Shown: positions 50,820 through 62,500 of the stretch, piece by piece
Layout: each line of letters starts with the position of its first letter
Position numbering within the stretch: the stretch's first letter is position 1
From: Rhizoctonia solani
Taxonomy: Eukaryota; Basidiomycota; Agaricomycetes; Cantharellales; Ceratobasidiaceae
DNA: 64,000 nucleotides
Reading direction: 5' to 3'
Assembly (NCBI RefSeq): GCF_016906535.1
Contig: NC_057371.1
Coordinates: forward strand, 62,001-126,000
Notes under the pieces: model-generated
What the model saw: the letters and a program-made list of their open reading frames with translations, nothing else
Databases searched by the model: none
What the model was told of the DNA's origin: nothing
Made by a program: the position numbers and the translations under genes

Positions 50820-53800
50820 TTAGCTAATAGCAAGGTCTGGGAGTTTGAACAGTGGCGGATCTGCTTTGTCTGGTACACGCACGACGGACTGCCCTCCCAT
50901 GTCAATAGACTTTTGGGAGTCAGGCCCCTGATTTGAGTAGACGCGTGTACAAATCTTCTCTATTACAGCCTTAGAATCTGACAAGCGTCTTTGGTAGAAT
51001 AACAAAGATGCGTTAGCATTCTAGGCTGAGCGTAAAAACACTTTGATCCAATTGGGAGTGAGGGACTTACGACCGAGTCTTCAGCGCTTGACTTGCTGAC
51101 ATAACTATCTTCAAAGTGGTACCATTTGCCATCGGACAAGTTCTTTGCATATGCCCAATAGTCACCTCCACCAAGAACGCCCATATGCTCATCAACTGCA
51201 AATAGGTCATACACGCATTCATCCGATTGACCGCTCTCCCCAACTCGTGTACTCAGATCAAGTTCAGAGATCGGGAACTCAACGAGAGCATGGATCTTAT
51301 CTTGCATGGCGCGGGCGTTGGAGAAACGTTTGAGGCGGACAACAAATATATTGGGTACGGACCAGAGCTCGAATCTTTTGGTTGCTTGCTGATGCTTTTT
51401 GCGCCTAAGACAATACAAGAGGTCTTCCTCGCCAAGTTGCTCTTCCTTCGTGAACTCGTTGAGACAATCTTCGAGATCGATAGAATGCCTGCCGGAACAA
51501 GATTTGATTTATGCATCCCGCACCGCCTGGACCTCTGGGTGTACAAACTCCTCCCACTCGTCAAAAAGCAAAGACTCGGAGCCAAAGAAATGTGTCTGCA
51601 TTGGCAATGACCACTGGCGTACGAGAGCGTCGGTGGGCTTGACCAGCGGCGTGGGTTGGGACAGCTTCTCGACAATTACTGCGCTGCCGTCCTCGTTCTA
51701 GGGGTCAGATAGAGTTGGGTCCCGTTTTGTCGCCTGCTCACGCGTATTCCAGTCAACCCATCGAACGGAAGAAGCATTCATATTGAGCCCTGTTTCGATC
51801 CTAGTCGCTGTTACCGAGTTAAATAGTTGTAGTTCGAATAATTCGGTTTGCGGACCAATTACCTCGAAGTCCTCTTCCCCTTGCGGTTCAGCAAGAGACG
51901 CGAGTTTTCCGTCATCCTGAGCGTGCTCCGTAGACGCTTCCTCTTTGGCCACGATTTCCTGGGCAGCTTGCATCTCCACATCTCGAACCACCTCGACCTT
52001 CATCTCGTCGGCTTGTGGCCTGATCTTCGTCACAGCTTCGTCCGCCTCGTCCGCCTTGGGAGGTATTTGTTCAACCAACTCCCCTTCGCCATCTTCGTCC
52101 TTGCTAAGTGGCAACCTAGGCCACGATATTTCCACAAATTACTCTTGTTCTTTGTCCATCTTTCGCATCGTTCAACCACAGCTCGGTAGATCTCCCCGCG
52201 CGAACTGGCTTTGGCCGGGGTGATTAACACAAAGAACGGTACGCCAAACGCTGTACTGCGTTGAGCCTCGGAGATGTGGAATCCAGGTAGCAGGAATGGG
52301 GCGCTTGGGTCGGTTTTGGAGATGGTTTTGGTTTAGCGCCAAATGTAAACGAGGACGTTTGAGGAGGAGGTTTGGCGATAGATTTGACGGGAACGGGAAG
52401 TTCGTATGCGACTAGGGTATCTTTCTTGGCGAGTTCGGTCAAATTCACATAGTCGTCGTAAAACTTGTAGAATTTATGCGACCATACTTTCGCCGCAAGG
52501 AGCTACGAACGAGCGAGCAAAACGAAACCAATCAGTAGTTATGCCAAGCCAAAATTTTATTGAATAAGAAAATTGCTTAATTGAATAAACATAAACCGGG
52601 TTCGCGAGTAAATGATAGTAACAGATTGAAATGGTCGAGTGGGCAGACGGTGCTGTCAGGGTAGCGTGCGTGGCCCAGCATACGCGAAATCATACGCTAG
52701 ATGTGTGAATCTTTGATTAGATAACACGCAGGAGATAGAGCCCTACTCCAGAAGTGATAGAATGTAGTGATAAAAAGGGTCGATTTGAGGCATATAGCGT
52801 ACGGATGGCCAAGGCAGAAAGGAAAGGCGGTATACGAGTCAGAGAGGCGCTTGGAAAGCGAGGTGTGATAGGACAGCTTCGAGGGCGGGTATAGAGCTCG
52901 TAACAGTACCATTGAATTAATGCAATAAGAAACGAATCTGAGTCGGGAAAGAGGCATCTACAATCTACAGCACAGATCGAAGCAGAAGAGGAACGCAGCT
53001 TGGGCGGGAGAAAGACCAGGAGTACTCACACTTTCCGCTTTGACCCTGAACCATTTGGCGAACAGCTTCTTCAGATATCCATAGCTCGGGTCCTTTGGAA
53101 CCTCGATTTCGACGGCCAGCGTACGTTTTCTCGTATCCCAGGTAACCCAATGAATAATGTGCCGCCATGTTTTCGTCACAGGCAGAGGAAGCGTGAGATA
53201 CATAAAGGGATCGAATGTGATTGAGATCTGTACGAGGAATGCAATGAGTACTTTAAGCAGAGACGTGCACAAATCATTGTCTAGCCTAATGCAAGAACAA
53301 ACCACGCGAGGTAAAATGGTTAAACTCACTTTGCTACATTCGGGGTATACAAGCGTGCTCTTGTACATACTCTGAAAGAGATCAACGATTATGCTTTTGT
53401 TTCGCTTCTTGTACCCTTCCCAGGTCTCCTTTGCAACCGCCTTTTCGTTACCGCCTTCTTCTGGCCATTCGGGTTTCTTGACGTATGGGTTCTTGAGCAC
53501 TCGATTCAAGTCCTTGTGCAATCCGCCCAACAAGAACCCGAGAAACTGTTGAGTATCATGCTGTTGATAGCCTGAAAACGCAGGAGCAAACTTTCCCAAG
53601 GTATGTTTAAACTCTCTTGGCGCATACGAGTTTGTGGAGTTGCCTCACCCATAGCTCTTTGTCGCAGGCTTGGCGGATGAGCTGGGGGATGGATATAAGT
53701 GGTGGAGAAGGGCGCCAAAGACGTTAGCGATCTGACCCTGCATGCCGAGAGGGTTATCGTAGTTCAGCTCTTGCTTATAAAGACCGGAAAGGAAGTATTC

Positions 53801-54236
53801 CTCGAGTTCGGGAATATGGGTCAGGCACTGGAGCGCGGAATTCATAACACAAGTATTGCTGCCGGAATGTGATAGGTTAGCATAGGATATGCAATGAACA
53901 AAAAGTACAAAGAGAAAGGAAGTCCGCATCATGCTGATTATTGAAACGGGAGAGTGAAATTGCCAAGAGTAATGCCGAGTAATAATCTTGCGAAAATGCA
54001 TATCAAACAACGGATTGGAGAATGGATAAATGGATGAAGTGAAGTTTGTACCGTATGAGGACAAACAGAATAAAAATATGAGATGGGATATCCATTGTAT
54101 ATCAGGGGCAATGTGAACGTATGGGAACTTGAATCAGGGTGGAGACTCGAAACAATCGGATAAACAACCCAGTACTCACAGATTTTGTAAACCCGTGGTC
54201 CCTTGCTGTACCGCTGGGGCCGGGCTTTGCCTCTAA
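50820..54236 (-). pseudogene. UBP12/USP15-type ubiquitin hydrolase, decayed
   Basis: Minus-strand exons give the USP order: GLQNL joined to NTCVMNSALQCL (catalytic Cys codon at 53849-53851), FSGYQQHDTQQFLGFLL, a zinc loop (YPEC) with SITFDPFMYLTLPLP, an acidic insert (51700-52135), LEDCLNEFTKEEQLGEEDLLYC, PNIFVVRLKRF, YDLFAVDEHMG and a tail after NASLLFYQRR. This matches fungal Ubp12, which removes ubiquitin from proteins. Damage: stops TGA at 53645-53647, TAG at 51698-51700 and TAA near 51510. The second CxxC pair is broken (YCLRRKKHQ, Cys to Arg), and the active-site His in GGGHY is Asp (51161-51163). The 5' end is not settled; coding-like sequence continues to about 54410. A scrap of this gene lies at 1-115. 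Confidence 0.85.
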
Positions 54237-54767
54237 ACGTGCTCGTAAGCGTACTTTTCAGAGTCGACATGGCGCTCGGGTGGTGACCGCCTTGCTCTTG
54301 TTCGCATCATGAGATGCTTGAAGTTTGCTAAAATAGTCTGAACCTTTGCCAAGGAGTGGACCAGGTTCATGCGCATTGTCAGGGGCTATCTCATCACCAG
54401 AAATGGGATCGGAGAGGATAGCGACAGTCTTGGCTGCGAGAGTCCAGACTCCGGGTTGGTACTAGGTTTCAACGGCAAGGATGTTGGAGATCTTGATAAA
54501 GTTAGATAGGTGAGGGAAAATGAATTACCCAAGCTGTGACCGAGTAACTGCCACCCTGCTTGCGAACGATTGTAAGAGACAGTGGTGCGCGGCTGCAACA
54601 GTTTCTCAGCTGCCAAGCAGGTGTGAAGTTGATCAGTGGCTGTGCTTTTCATACTGGCGCTTACCCATGTTGGTTGCTAATGGTATAGCCTTTGTAGTCT
54701 CTCCATTTTTTCGTGCAACAAGGTCTTTCAAATCAATACTCTGATTGATTCTAAACACAAACCTTAC

Positions 54768-56776
54768 TTGGAAGGCTCATGTCTGCTCCAAGTATGGAAT
54801 CTAAACATAAATCTCTGTCTCGATTCTGACATCCATTTTGCTCGACTAGCTGGGTCTAGCAGTACCCCTCACGTCGTTCGCGTCAGTACATCAACAAGAA
54901 CAGATAGGCAATCCGAGGCCCCTCTTCTTAGAGGTGAAATAAATGGTAACATAGTTCGCGGCATGGACTTTCGACTGTTTGTTCGTGAAGTGTGCAAATT
55001 TCCCAACAGTCATTATCAGGCAATCGAAGAAGGCCTAGATCGCAATGCCTTTGAATCAGCTGGTCGGTGGGGCCCAATCATGGATAGAATTAAAGACGTC
55101 CCTCTTGGTAATGAAGCTGCACTTTACGCACCGTTAATTGATCTCTACGACTCAATCAGCACACAAATTGGTCCTCTGTTTGACCTCCAAAGCAAAACCA
55201 ACCTTGCATTCAGGGATACTTCGCAAAATACCTACTTGATTCACCTGCTTTTCGTAAACCAGATATTACTGGTGTGTCTGGAACAATGCCCAATGGAACG
55301 CCTAGCTGGAAGGACGTACTGGTTTGTTGGGAGGTGAAGCACAGCAACAAGCGTGGGGCTCAGGACCAACTTGGAGAGCCGCCGAGGAAAAGGGTGAGTA
55401 TTATAATCCCATGAAACGCAAGTACTCACCCGTAGATCAGTCAAAGCCGTCGCAAAGTGCTAGCCGATCCAGGCAATCGAACAGCGAAGTTGCTGGATCG
55501 ACGCCAGGTAGAGACAGTGACGATCCATTGGAACAACTACTAAGCTATTGCCTGGAAACAATCAGCGCTCAGCCCCATCGCCGTCATACTATTGGAGTTT
55601 TGCTCTCCGAGTGGCGACTACAGCTGGTTTTTCATTCGAGAAGCTTTATTGTAGTCAGTCGAGCTTTTGATATCCGCTCCGACCCAGTCAAGTTGACGGT
55701 CGCATTTGCGGCTTTGTGGACAACAGATTTGAAGGCCCTTGGATTCGATTCGCACTTTATTGACAATTCAGGGAATGTCACCATTCGCCCCCAGGAATGT
55801 CTTGTCATGATCGGGGACCAAGAGTATACGATCGATAAAGTCCTGTTTCGGGCTCGATCTCTTCTTGGACGCGGAACGGGCACACTTCGGGCGGTGGGGA
55901 AATCGCAAGTAAAAGTCGTAATCAAGTTCAACTGTCCACCAAAAGTGCGTGAGTCCGAGGCTGAGCTACTCGAAAAGGCTCAAGATATCCCGAATATCAT
56001 AAAGGTGGCGGCATCAGCTACCTGGGGTGATACGCTTGATGGATTTGGACCCGAATTTGTAGCTATGGTCAACCATTTTGAACTTCGCGAATTTCGCGTC
56101 CTGGTCCTGTCACCCGTGTGCTCTCCACTGACGTCCATCGCTGACTTGGAAACTTTCAAGCGTAGCTTCCGAAAGCTAGTTATTGGTGAGAACTACTCTT
56201 CAGCATTGCTATGCTGTATTGATTTATCACCAAATAGCGCACCACGAACTCTACAAGACTGGAATATTGCATTGTGACATTTCTGTTGGAAACATGATGT
56301 ATGATCCCCTTGGCGATGAGCCTTACTTGATCGATGTGGACCTGGGCAAATCCGTAGAAAAGCTAGCCTCGCCATCGTCTAACCATCGAACAGGGACGCT
56401 ACCTTTTATGGCTACAGACCTATTGGTGGAGTGCCCACCACCCCACTTGTACCGCCACGATTTAGAGTCCTTTTATTACGTGTTGATATGGATATGCGTC
56501 AAGGATCACTGTGGCTGGGATACCGTGCATTCCATTGCGGCTATGCGTGAAAAGAAGGACTCTTTTCTGGCGGTCGGTACAGGTGATAGGATCGGCGGAT
56601 TGTCACTGATAGACTGGTCGGAGCCGCTGCGGCGAACCTGGATAAACAGAATCCATGGTCTTTTTGTGCGAGGCAGAGCGGCAGTCGATCCTTACTTGGG
56701 CAATGTAGAGTCGGACAAGGAGACTTTGGATGGTTATATTACGTTTGTGAAAGTCATGGATGTTTTGACAGCGTAG
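54768..56776 (+). pseudogene. FunK1-type fungal protein kinase, one frameshift
   Basis: The first part (MDFRLFVREVCKFPNSHY, from 54964) has the usual N-terminal region of the FunK1 family; the true start is uncertain. The frame shifts at an A-run near 55222-55226 (one A short). The rest then reads on through introns at about 55399-55440 and 56186-56237. The kinase part has GILHCDISVGNMM (catalytic loop, HCD instead of HRD, 56270-56278), YLIDVDLGK (metal-binding loop), RTGTLPFMA and YRHDLESFYYVL. FunK1 kinases are abundant in Agaricomycetes; their substrates are largely unknown. If the missing A is a sequencing error, the gene would be complete. Confidence 0.75.
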
Positions 56777-57289
56777 CATTGACATACAGAACCCGAATAA
56801 GGATAGCATTATTTTAATCATACACACTGTATCCGTCAAATACTAACCACGCGTCACGACATGCAGTGCCATAGTTAGTACAGGAACTTATGATCGAATA
56901 AAAGAAACGGAATCTCACAATTATTATTAAATAAAGTACCTGAAATTGTTTTTCTTTGTCGGGGCTAAAACTGCGAGTATATTGCGATAATTTGCACAAG
57001 AATATAGCATGATTAGATATATTGACCTATTGTGGACCAATACATATCATAAATTTTCTGAAAGCATAGGTACATAATTTTCATAAATAAAACACGTATC
57101 CTCACGGGAAACAATCGAGTAGCTCGGGCCCGAAATTGACCGATCAACTGTCACACAAATAGCCAGGTAAAACATGATGCGCCCCTGGTGGCAAGCCGCC
57201 CTATCCCGATCATTGGCTCATGTTTATCTGGATATTAATTAGCGCCGATTCTCCGGGATGTGATCGCACGCATACAAATAGATTGGTAC
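56777..57289. other. Spacer between kinase and LTR, no gene seen
   Basis: AT-rich sequence up to about 57110, then mixed sequence toward the reverse LTR. No supported frame. Confidence 0.4.
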
Positions 57290-57900
57290 TGTTAGACTCG
57301 CAGAGGCGAAATGGATGACTAAGCGAGTAAGCGCCGAACGAAGAGGACGGTGCGGACGAGTGTCGAGACGACGAGAGTGAGCGGGGCGAGCGAGTAAAAT
57401 AAGCGAAATGTATTCTACGAGTAAGAACTGGTGTTGCAAGCGATGGGAGGCATTGGACTTCCCATGCTTGCTTATATACATAAGTGCATACATGCAAGGA
57501 GGCCGCGGGCGCCGGTAGAAAGTGGCCGTGAGCCCGGAGGGCGAAACAGGAGAGAAAGAGAGAAGTGAAATACAAGACGAAATGAAAGAGGTACGCGAAG
57601 ATAAGGAGCGGGGAGCCGAGAGGCTCTGCGCGACCGATCGTAAGAACCGATGGTCCAAGTCGGAGTTTGACCGAATCAGGGCCAATGTCGTGCGAATGAG
57701 CGCAACGTCCGCGTGGGATCCTCGGATACCTGAGGGACGAGGTGGAGGTGCGAGAGAGTCGCATGAAAGCGACGGGCCGGAGAGAGGGGGCCGGAGGGCG
57801 AGGAGAGCAAGGAGAACGGGGCGACAAGGTGGCAACGAGGTGGCAACGAGGTGGCGGTCACGTGCAGGCGTTACGGTGTTACGGACCTGGGTTCGTAACA
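57290..57900 (-). mobile_element. Reverse-oriented LTR, about 611 bp
   Basis: On minus it begins TGTTACGAACCCAGG and could end at GAGTCTAACA (57290). It is GC- and CpG-rich with CT-rich stretches and a GTATATAAGCAAGC promoter word (near 57475). No flanking 5-bp duplication was found. Because an open frame lies just upstream on the same strand, it may be the 3' LTR of a truncated element. The long antisense frames inside are not credible. Confidence 0.5.
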
Positions 57901-57946
57901 TTTCGGCTTTGGTACGATCTCCTTCACTCGTGGGTATGTAATCTGA

Positions 57947-58837
57947 TCATGACCAGTTAGGATTAATCCAGTCACTAACGTCTGGTAGTTCCTCAACATC
58001 GCCTGGACCCCCGTCGTCGCCATTGGCTTGGCGTACTTCTTTGTCCCAGGTGAGGCCCTCATGATTAGCCGTGGACTTAGGTTTGGTGCTGACACTGATA
58101 TCCAGCTCCTTTCCCTTGCCTTTACCCTTGGACTTACGGCGGGTACGCTTGCGCTTACTATTCTTGGAAGGTGTCTCGCTTTCCCTCTCATCATTGACTA
58201 TGTATTGCGCTAACACGGGTTTACCGTCATCGTCCAGGACGATGCTCTCATTTAGTACACAACTCGTCCTAGCCGTTACAAATATCTTGTCGTCCGATTC
58301 CCTCCTACTTTCCGCACCCATGTTGGGGGTCGTAGGGACTTCCGTAGCTGTTCGCTGGTCGTCAGCATATGCGGGAGCGCTTGTCTGCTCGACCGACGCT
58401 CGCTCGACGAGTTCGACGCTCTGTTCTGAGGTCGCTTCCCTGTTCATGGGGGCATCCGCTTCTCGGCGGGTCTCGTTAATCGGCAACGGCCAACTCAACA
58501 CCTTCCGGATAGGTGGGTCTTGTTGCGTGAGGGCCATATAGGCCAAGGGAGATAACTTGACTCCCTCGGTGTCGGCGAAGGCTATTCCCTGGCGCTTCCC
58601 AACACCCAGCACCACCATGCGCTCGCCTGGCTCTCTTGCGCCCTGGGGCATGGTGCCAAAGGTGAGCTGTACTCTTCTCGCTGGTACAATCGCTTGCTCA
58701 TCAGTGGTCTTGTTTGACGTCTCGGGTTCCACGCGGTTGGCTGTTTTCGGAGCCATGCGTTTATCGGCCCGCCTCTTGGGGGCGGTAGGAACCTTGGATG
58801 CGTCGTAGTTGCGTCCGCTGCGCAATTTCCTGCTCAT
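57947..58837 (-). CDS. Unknown 296-aa protein next to LTR
   Basis: An uninterrupted frame runs from a real ATG at 58837 (MSRKLRSGRNYDASK) to a stop 46 bp before the LTR start. The N-terminus is strongly basic, the middle is acidic/Ser-Thr-rich, followed by a Lys-rich cluster (KRKRTRRKSKGKGKGK) and an acidic end (GDVEELPDVSDWINPNWS). No domain is recognised. The CpG-rich, undamaged frame contrasts with the older elements. It could be the first or last gene of an LTR element of which only this end remains, or a host nuclear protein. Confidence 0.5.
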   Translation of the reverse strand: MSRKLRSGRNYDASKVPTAPKRRADKRMAPKTANRVEPETSNKTTDEQAIVPARRVQLTFGTMPQGAREPGERMVVLGVGKRQGIAFADTEGVKLSPLAYMALTQQDPPIRKVLSWPLPINETRREADAPMNREATSEQSVELVERASVEQTSAPAYADDQRTATEVPTTPNMGAESRRESDDKIFVTARTSCVLNESIVLDDDGKPVLAQYIVNDERESETPSKNSKRKRTRRKSKGKGKGKELDISVSTKPKSTANHEGLTWDKEVRQANGDDGGPGDVEELPDVSDWINPNWS

Positions 58838-59324
58838 TTTCAGTACGTACTATTTTCTGTGATCGATCAGCAATTGAAGAAATTAAAATAAAGTAAAATG
58901 GGACAGTGCAACGGAGGCCAACCCGTCACTCTGTCGTTCGAAATTCGTCGAGTATAAACTCGATACGAGTGTTGTAATTAGTATGTCAAAAAATGTGAGG
59001 TTTCACTTATCGTCCACTACTGTAAATACGAACGTTGATGGCGACCGTGTCGCCGAGGTAATGACAATCCGTAAAACACTCGATTGTTGTGGTTCGAAAG
59101 TAAAGACACTTTTCAGAGAATCCCCCCCCGGGACCTTATAAGGTCAACGGGGTTCATACATGAGTAAGCGAAATAATCCAAACGAGATTATATAGTTAGA
59201 AATCAGATACAAACGATAACGGAGATGAGGGTGGGCCGAGGTGGTAAGTCGGGTGAGCGTTGCCGACTTGATTATGTAAGGGGATCGCATATAATGGAGT
59301 TAATATACGAATATCGTGCATTCC
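58838..59324. other. Spacer, no gene seen
   Basis: Contains a C-run and CCCGGGACCTTATAAGGTC near 59125-59145, where ACCTTATAAGGT is a perfect 12-bp palindrome containing a TATA-like core. No gene is supported. Confidence 0.35.
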
Positions 59325-59436
59325 TTACACATGATCAAAAAACAAAAGATAAGGAGTTCGTAAAAATACTAAAAATAATAGAAAAAAGAGGCGATTCCAA
59401 TAGTATAATTTGTAGGGGTGTAACATACAAACACAA
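59325..59436 (+). mobile_element. 3' remnant of the 572-bp LTR family
   Basis: Matches 27155-27254, the end of the nested solo LTR: ATGATCAAAAAA, AAAGATAAGGAGT, a TCCAATAGTATA word and the final GGTGTAACA. The 5' part is missing or unrecognisable. Confidence 0.6.
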
Positions 59437-59565
59437 GTGACTTATAGATTGTCATTCAGCTTTATTAAGTTGTCTGATTTATCTCTATACTACACTGTAT
59501 TCACAAAACTAACACCATCCTGGGGCTCATCCTTGCAGCACTTCATGTAGCGGTATTACACAAAG

Positions 59566-62500
59566 CTACGGTTGATAGCACTTGGACCAGTTATCACCTA
59601 TATTCCACCCATCCATATCTAGCCGGAAGCATCCTTGATCGGCAATCATTGAGGAGTTTGGTAGAAGTTGCAGGTACGTTCGAAGGTCAGGCGGTACCCA
59701 TACTAGTCGTTGACCGTGTGAGTCCACAATCCAGCCATTGTCATCCAGCAACCAGGAGTCAGGCAGGGTAACGTCAGAAGCAGAGAGAATATTGTTGTTT
59801 TGGTCTGACGGAATGCGTTAGCAAAGAAATAATCGGTGGCCCTTCAGTAACATACCTATGCTTATCATGCTGTTCCCTTGCGCTCGATTGGCGTAAGAAG
59901 AAATGTCCCAGAATCGAATGGTGCGATCCCACGAGCACGAGGCCAGGTGTGAGCCATCAGGAGAGAACTGGATGGATTGCACGTCACCAGTATGTCCCAT
60001 TAGAGGACCGTGTACAGGCTTGCCGTTCTGTGAGTCCCACACGCGCACAGTACGGTCTCTAGACCCAGATGCAACATACAGACCGTTGGGTGAGAACGAC
60101 ACAGAAAGGACGTAGTCACCGTGGGCATCACCACTCTCGCCGCACACAACAAGCTGCTTCCCCGTCTCTGCATCCCATATTCCCACCGATTTGTCATTCG
60201 AGCCTGAAACGAGGCGCATTGCATCTAGAGAGAACTCCACCGAACGAACATAGTCCTTGTGGGCATCGATTGGGCCAACGACCGTGGTGCCGCTATGTCG
60301 ATCTAGCACAACTATCTTGCCATCATCTGAGTCGCAGACAATCCGATGGCCGTCCGGAGAGATACCAACCGACCGGATTGAGAGATCTCCTTCGAAAAGT
60401 TGAGTCACTTGTTGGCCAGTATTCACATCCCATATTCGGACAGTGCGGTCAGACGATCCTGAGACAACGACCGTGCTGTCAGGTGAGAATCGTACACAGT
60501 TCACCCAATCGCCATGCCCCTTCATCGGTCCGTGCATATCTTTTCCTGTCAGTCCATCCCATATTCGCAGTGTGCTGTCATATGAACCAGACGCAATATA
60601 CCGATCATCGGCTGAGTAGTCCACAGACCTAACGTCACCCTCATGGCCGCGCAGCGGTCCGAGCACCAGCTGACCCGTCGCTGTATGCCACACATGTACC
60701 GATCCATCTTCTGAGCCAGAGACAACCCGTGTGCCGCTACGCGAGTATCGGATGGAGTAGATATGCGAGGAAAGAGATGAGGCAATCGGAAGAGGATTGG
60801 GGGTATCGATATCTTGCACATTCCATATGCGTACCGTGCCGTCTGCTGAGCAAGAGAACAGACGAGTGCTGTCGGGAGAGAAGATGACCGAGTAGATGTA
60901 GCCAGCGTGTCCCTCGAGCGGCCCAAGCACCGTCTGGCCGGTACGTGTTTCATATACTCGGATTGTTTTGTCAGTTGATCCAGAGGCAATGAAAGCGCCG
61001 TTGGGCGAAAAGGCAACGCAGCATACAGCGTTGGAATGTCCTGTGAGTGGTCCTAGTACCGTCTCCCCAGTTTGCGGATCCCACACTCGGATCGTTTTAT
61101 CGAGTGAGCCCGAGGCAATGTGCGAGTCAGTGGCACCGAAGCATACTGACCAGACCTCAGCAGCATGACCCTCGAATGTCATGCCAACCGGCTGGCCTGT
61201 CTGAACATCCCACACTTGCACAGTCTTATCGTCCGATCCGGATACAAGGTGCAAGCCATCGGAGGAAAACGTGACTGAGTTGACCCAACCAGTATGGCTC
61301 TTGAGCGGACTATGACTGCTGATAACTTGTCCCAATGCGCAGATGTACACATCTCCGCTTGTCAGACCACAGGCGACGTGGGACCCGTCAGGCGAGAATG
61401 CAAGCGACCGACCACCGGACACGCCATCAGCAAGCAGTTGTGTGATCACGCCTCCTTTGGCGGTGTCCCACACATATGGGGTACCACCCAAGCTAGAAAA
61501 GGCTACCTTGGACCCGTCGAGAGATATCGCAACGTGGTGAACATTTTTTGTGCGCTCTTCGACGAGACTGAGCACACTCTCGCCTGTCGTTGTATCATAC
61601 ACGTCGATGCTGTCTGCGGTAGGTGCCACAAGTCGTCTTCCGTCCCCAGACAGGCTAATCGATCCTAAGTTTGTGGTCGAGACCTTCCAAGTGGCTATCA
61701 GTGCGAGTTGTCGTCGATCGATCGCTGTTCCTATCGGCTGCACAAGTCCAGATGTTCTTGGCATGTATACGGCTGAGAGTGGCCGAGATCTCGGCCAGAA
61801 CGGAAGCATGGAGATGTAGATGTGCGGAGTGCTTTGGGATAAAGGATGGTTCGAAAAAACCGATACGAACTGGGACGCGTCGTGAGCTAGCTCTGTGAGA
61901 TGTTTGATTACGTTTCGCTCCTGTAATGAAGCTGGATCAGAGTGTCAAATCAGGACAAAGCTCGCCACATACGGTACACCATCTCTCGGCGCTCTGTATG
62001 ATGTATGTCGCATAACGCATGTTCTTCGTGAGATTCATGACTTCCATCCACAGCAGCAGCCTGGATCGGAAAAAGCCACCGACAAGCCCAGTAAGGCTAC
62101 TCGTGTGTTCGCCGAGACTGAGGTGGGTAGTCCAGTAGCGACACGCATATGCAAGGCCGGGTGAGATTGACTGGGTGACTCGCTGATCGAGGTCCTTGAC
62201 CTGCTCGTCTAGTAAGAAGGAAGAAGCCAGTGCGCATATATTGTGCCTTGGCTTGGCAGCATCTATGAGCTTTAAACAGGATTCCGCAATTGTCGCATTG
62301 CGGGAGTTTGCCTGACAGTGATATCGACCTGATCGACCTAGGGAGAGCATGAAATCGGGAAATGATGCATGTAGGGTGGTCACGAGTCTTGTCTTTTCCG
62401 TCACGTTCAACACTGATCGAAGGGGACCTAGGAGCGCATCCACATCCTCAGTACTATCCAACCCCAGTAGGTTCGCCATAACCCCCAGTGACATTGGTTC

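Noticed and set aside
57239..57941. Long overlapping frames of 140-220 codons on both strands
   Set aside because: The region has the layout of a reverse LTR with CT-rich tracts and a TATA box; GC-rich sequence leaves several frames open by chance.
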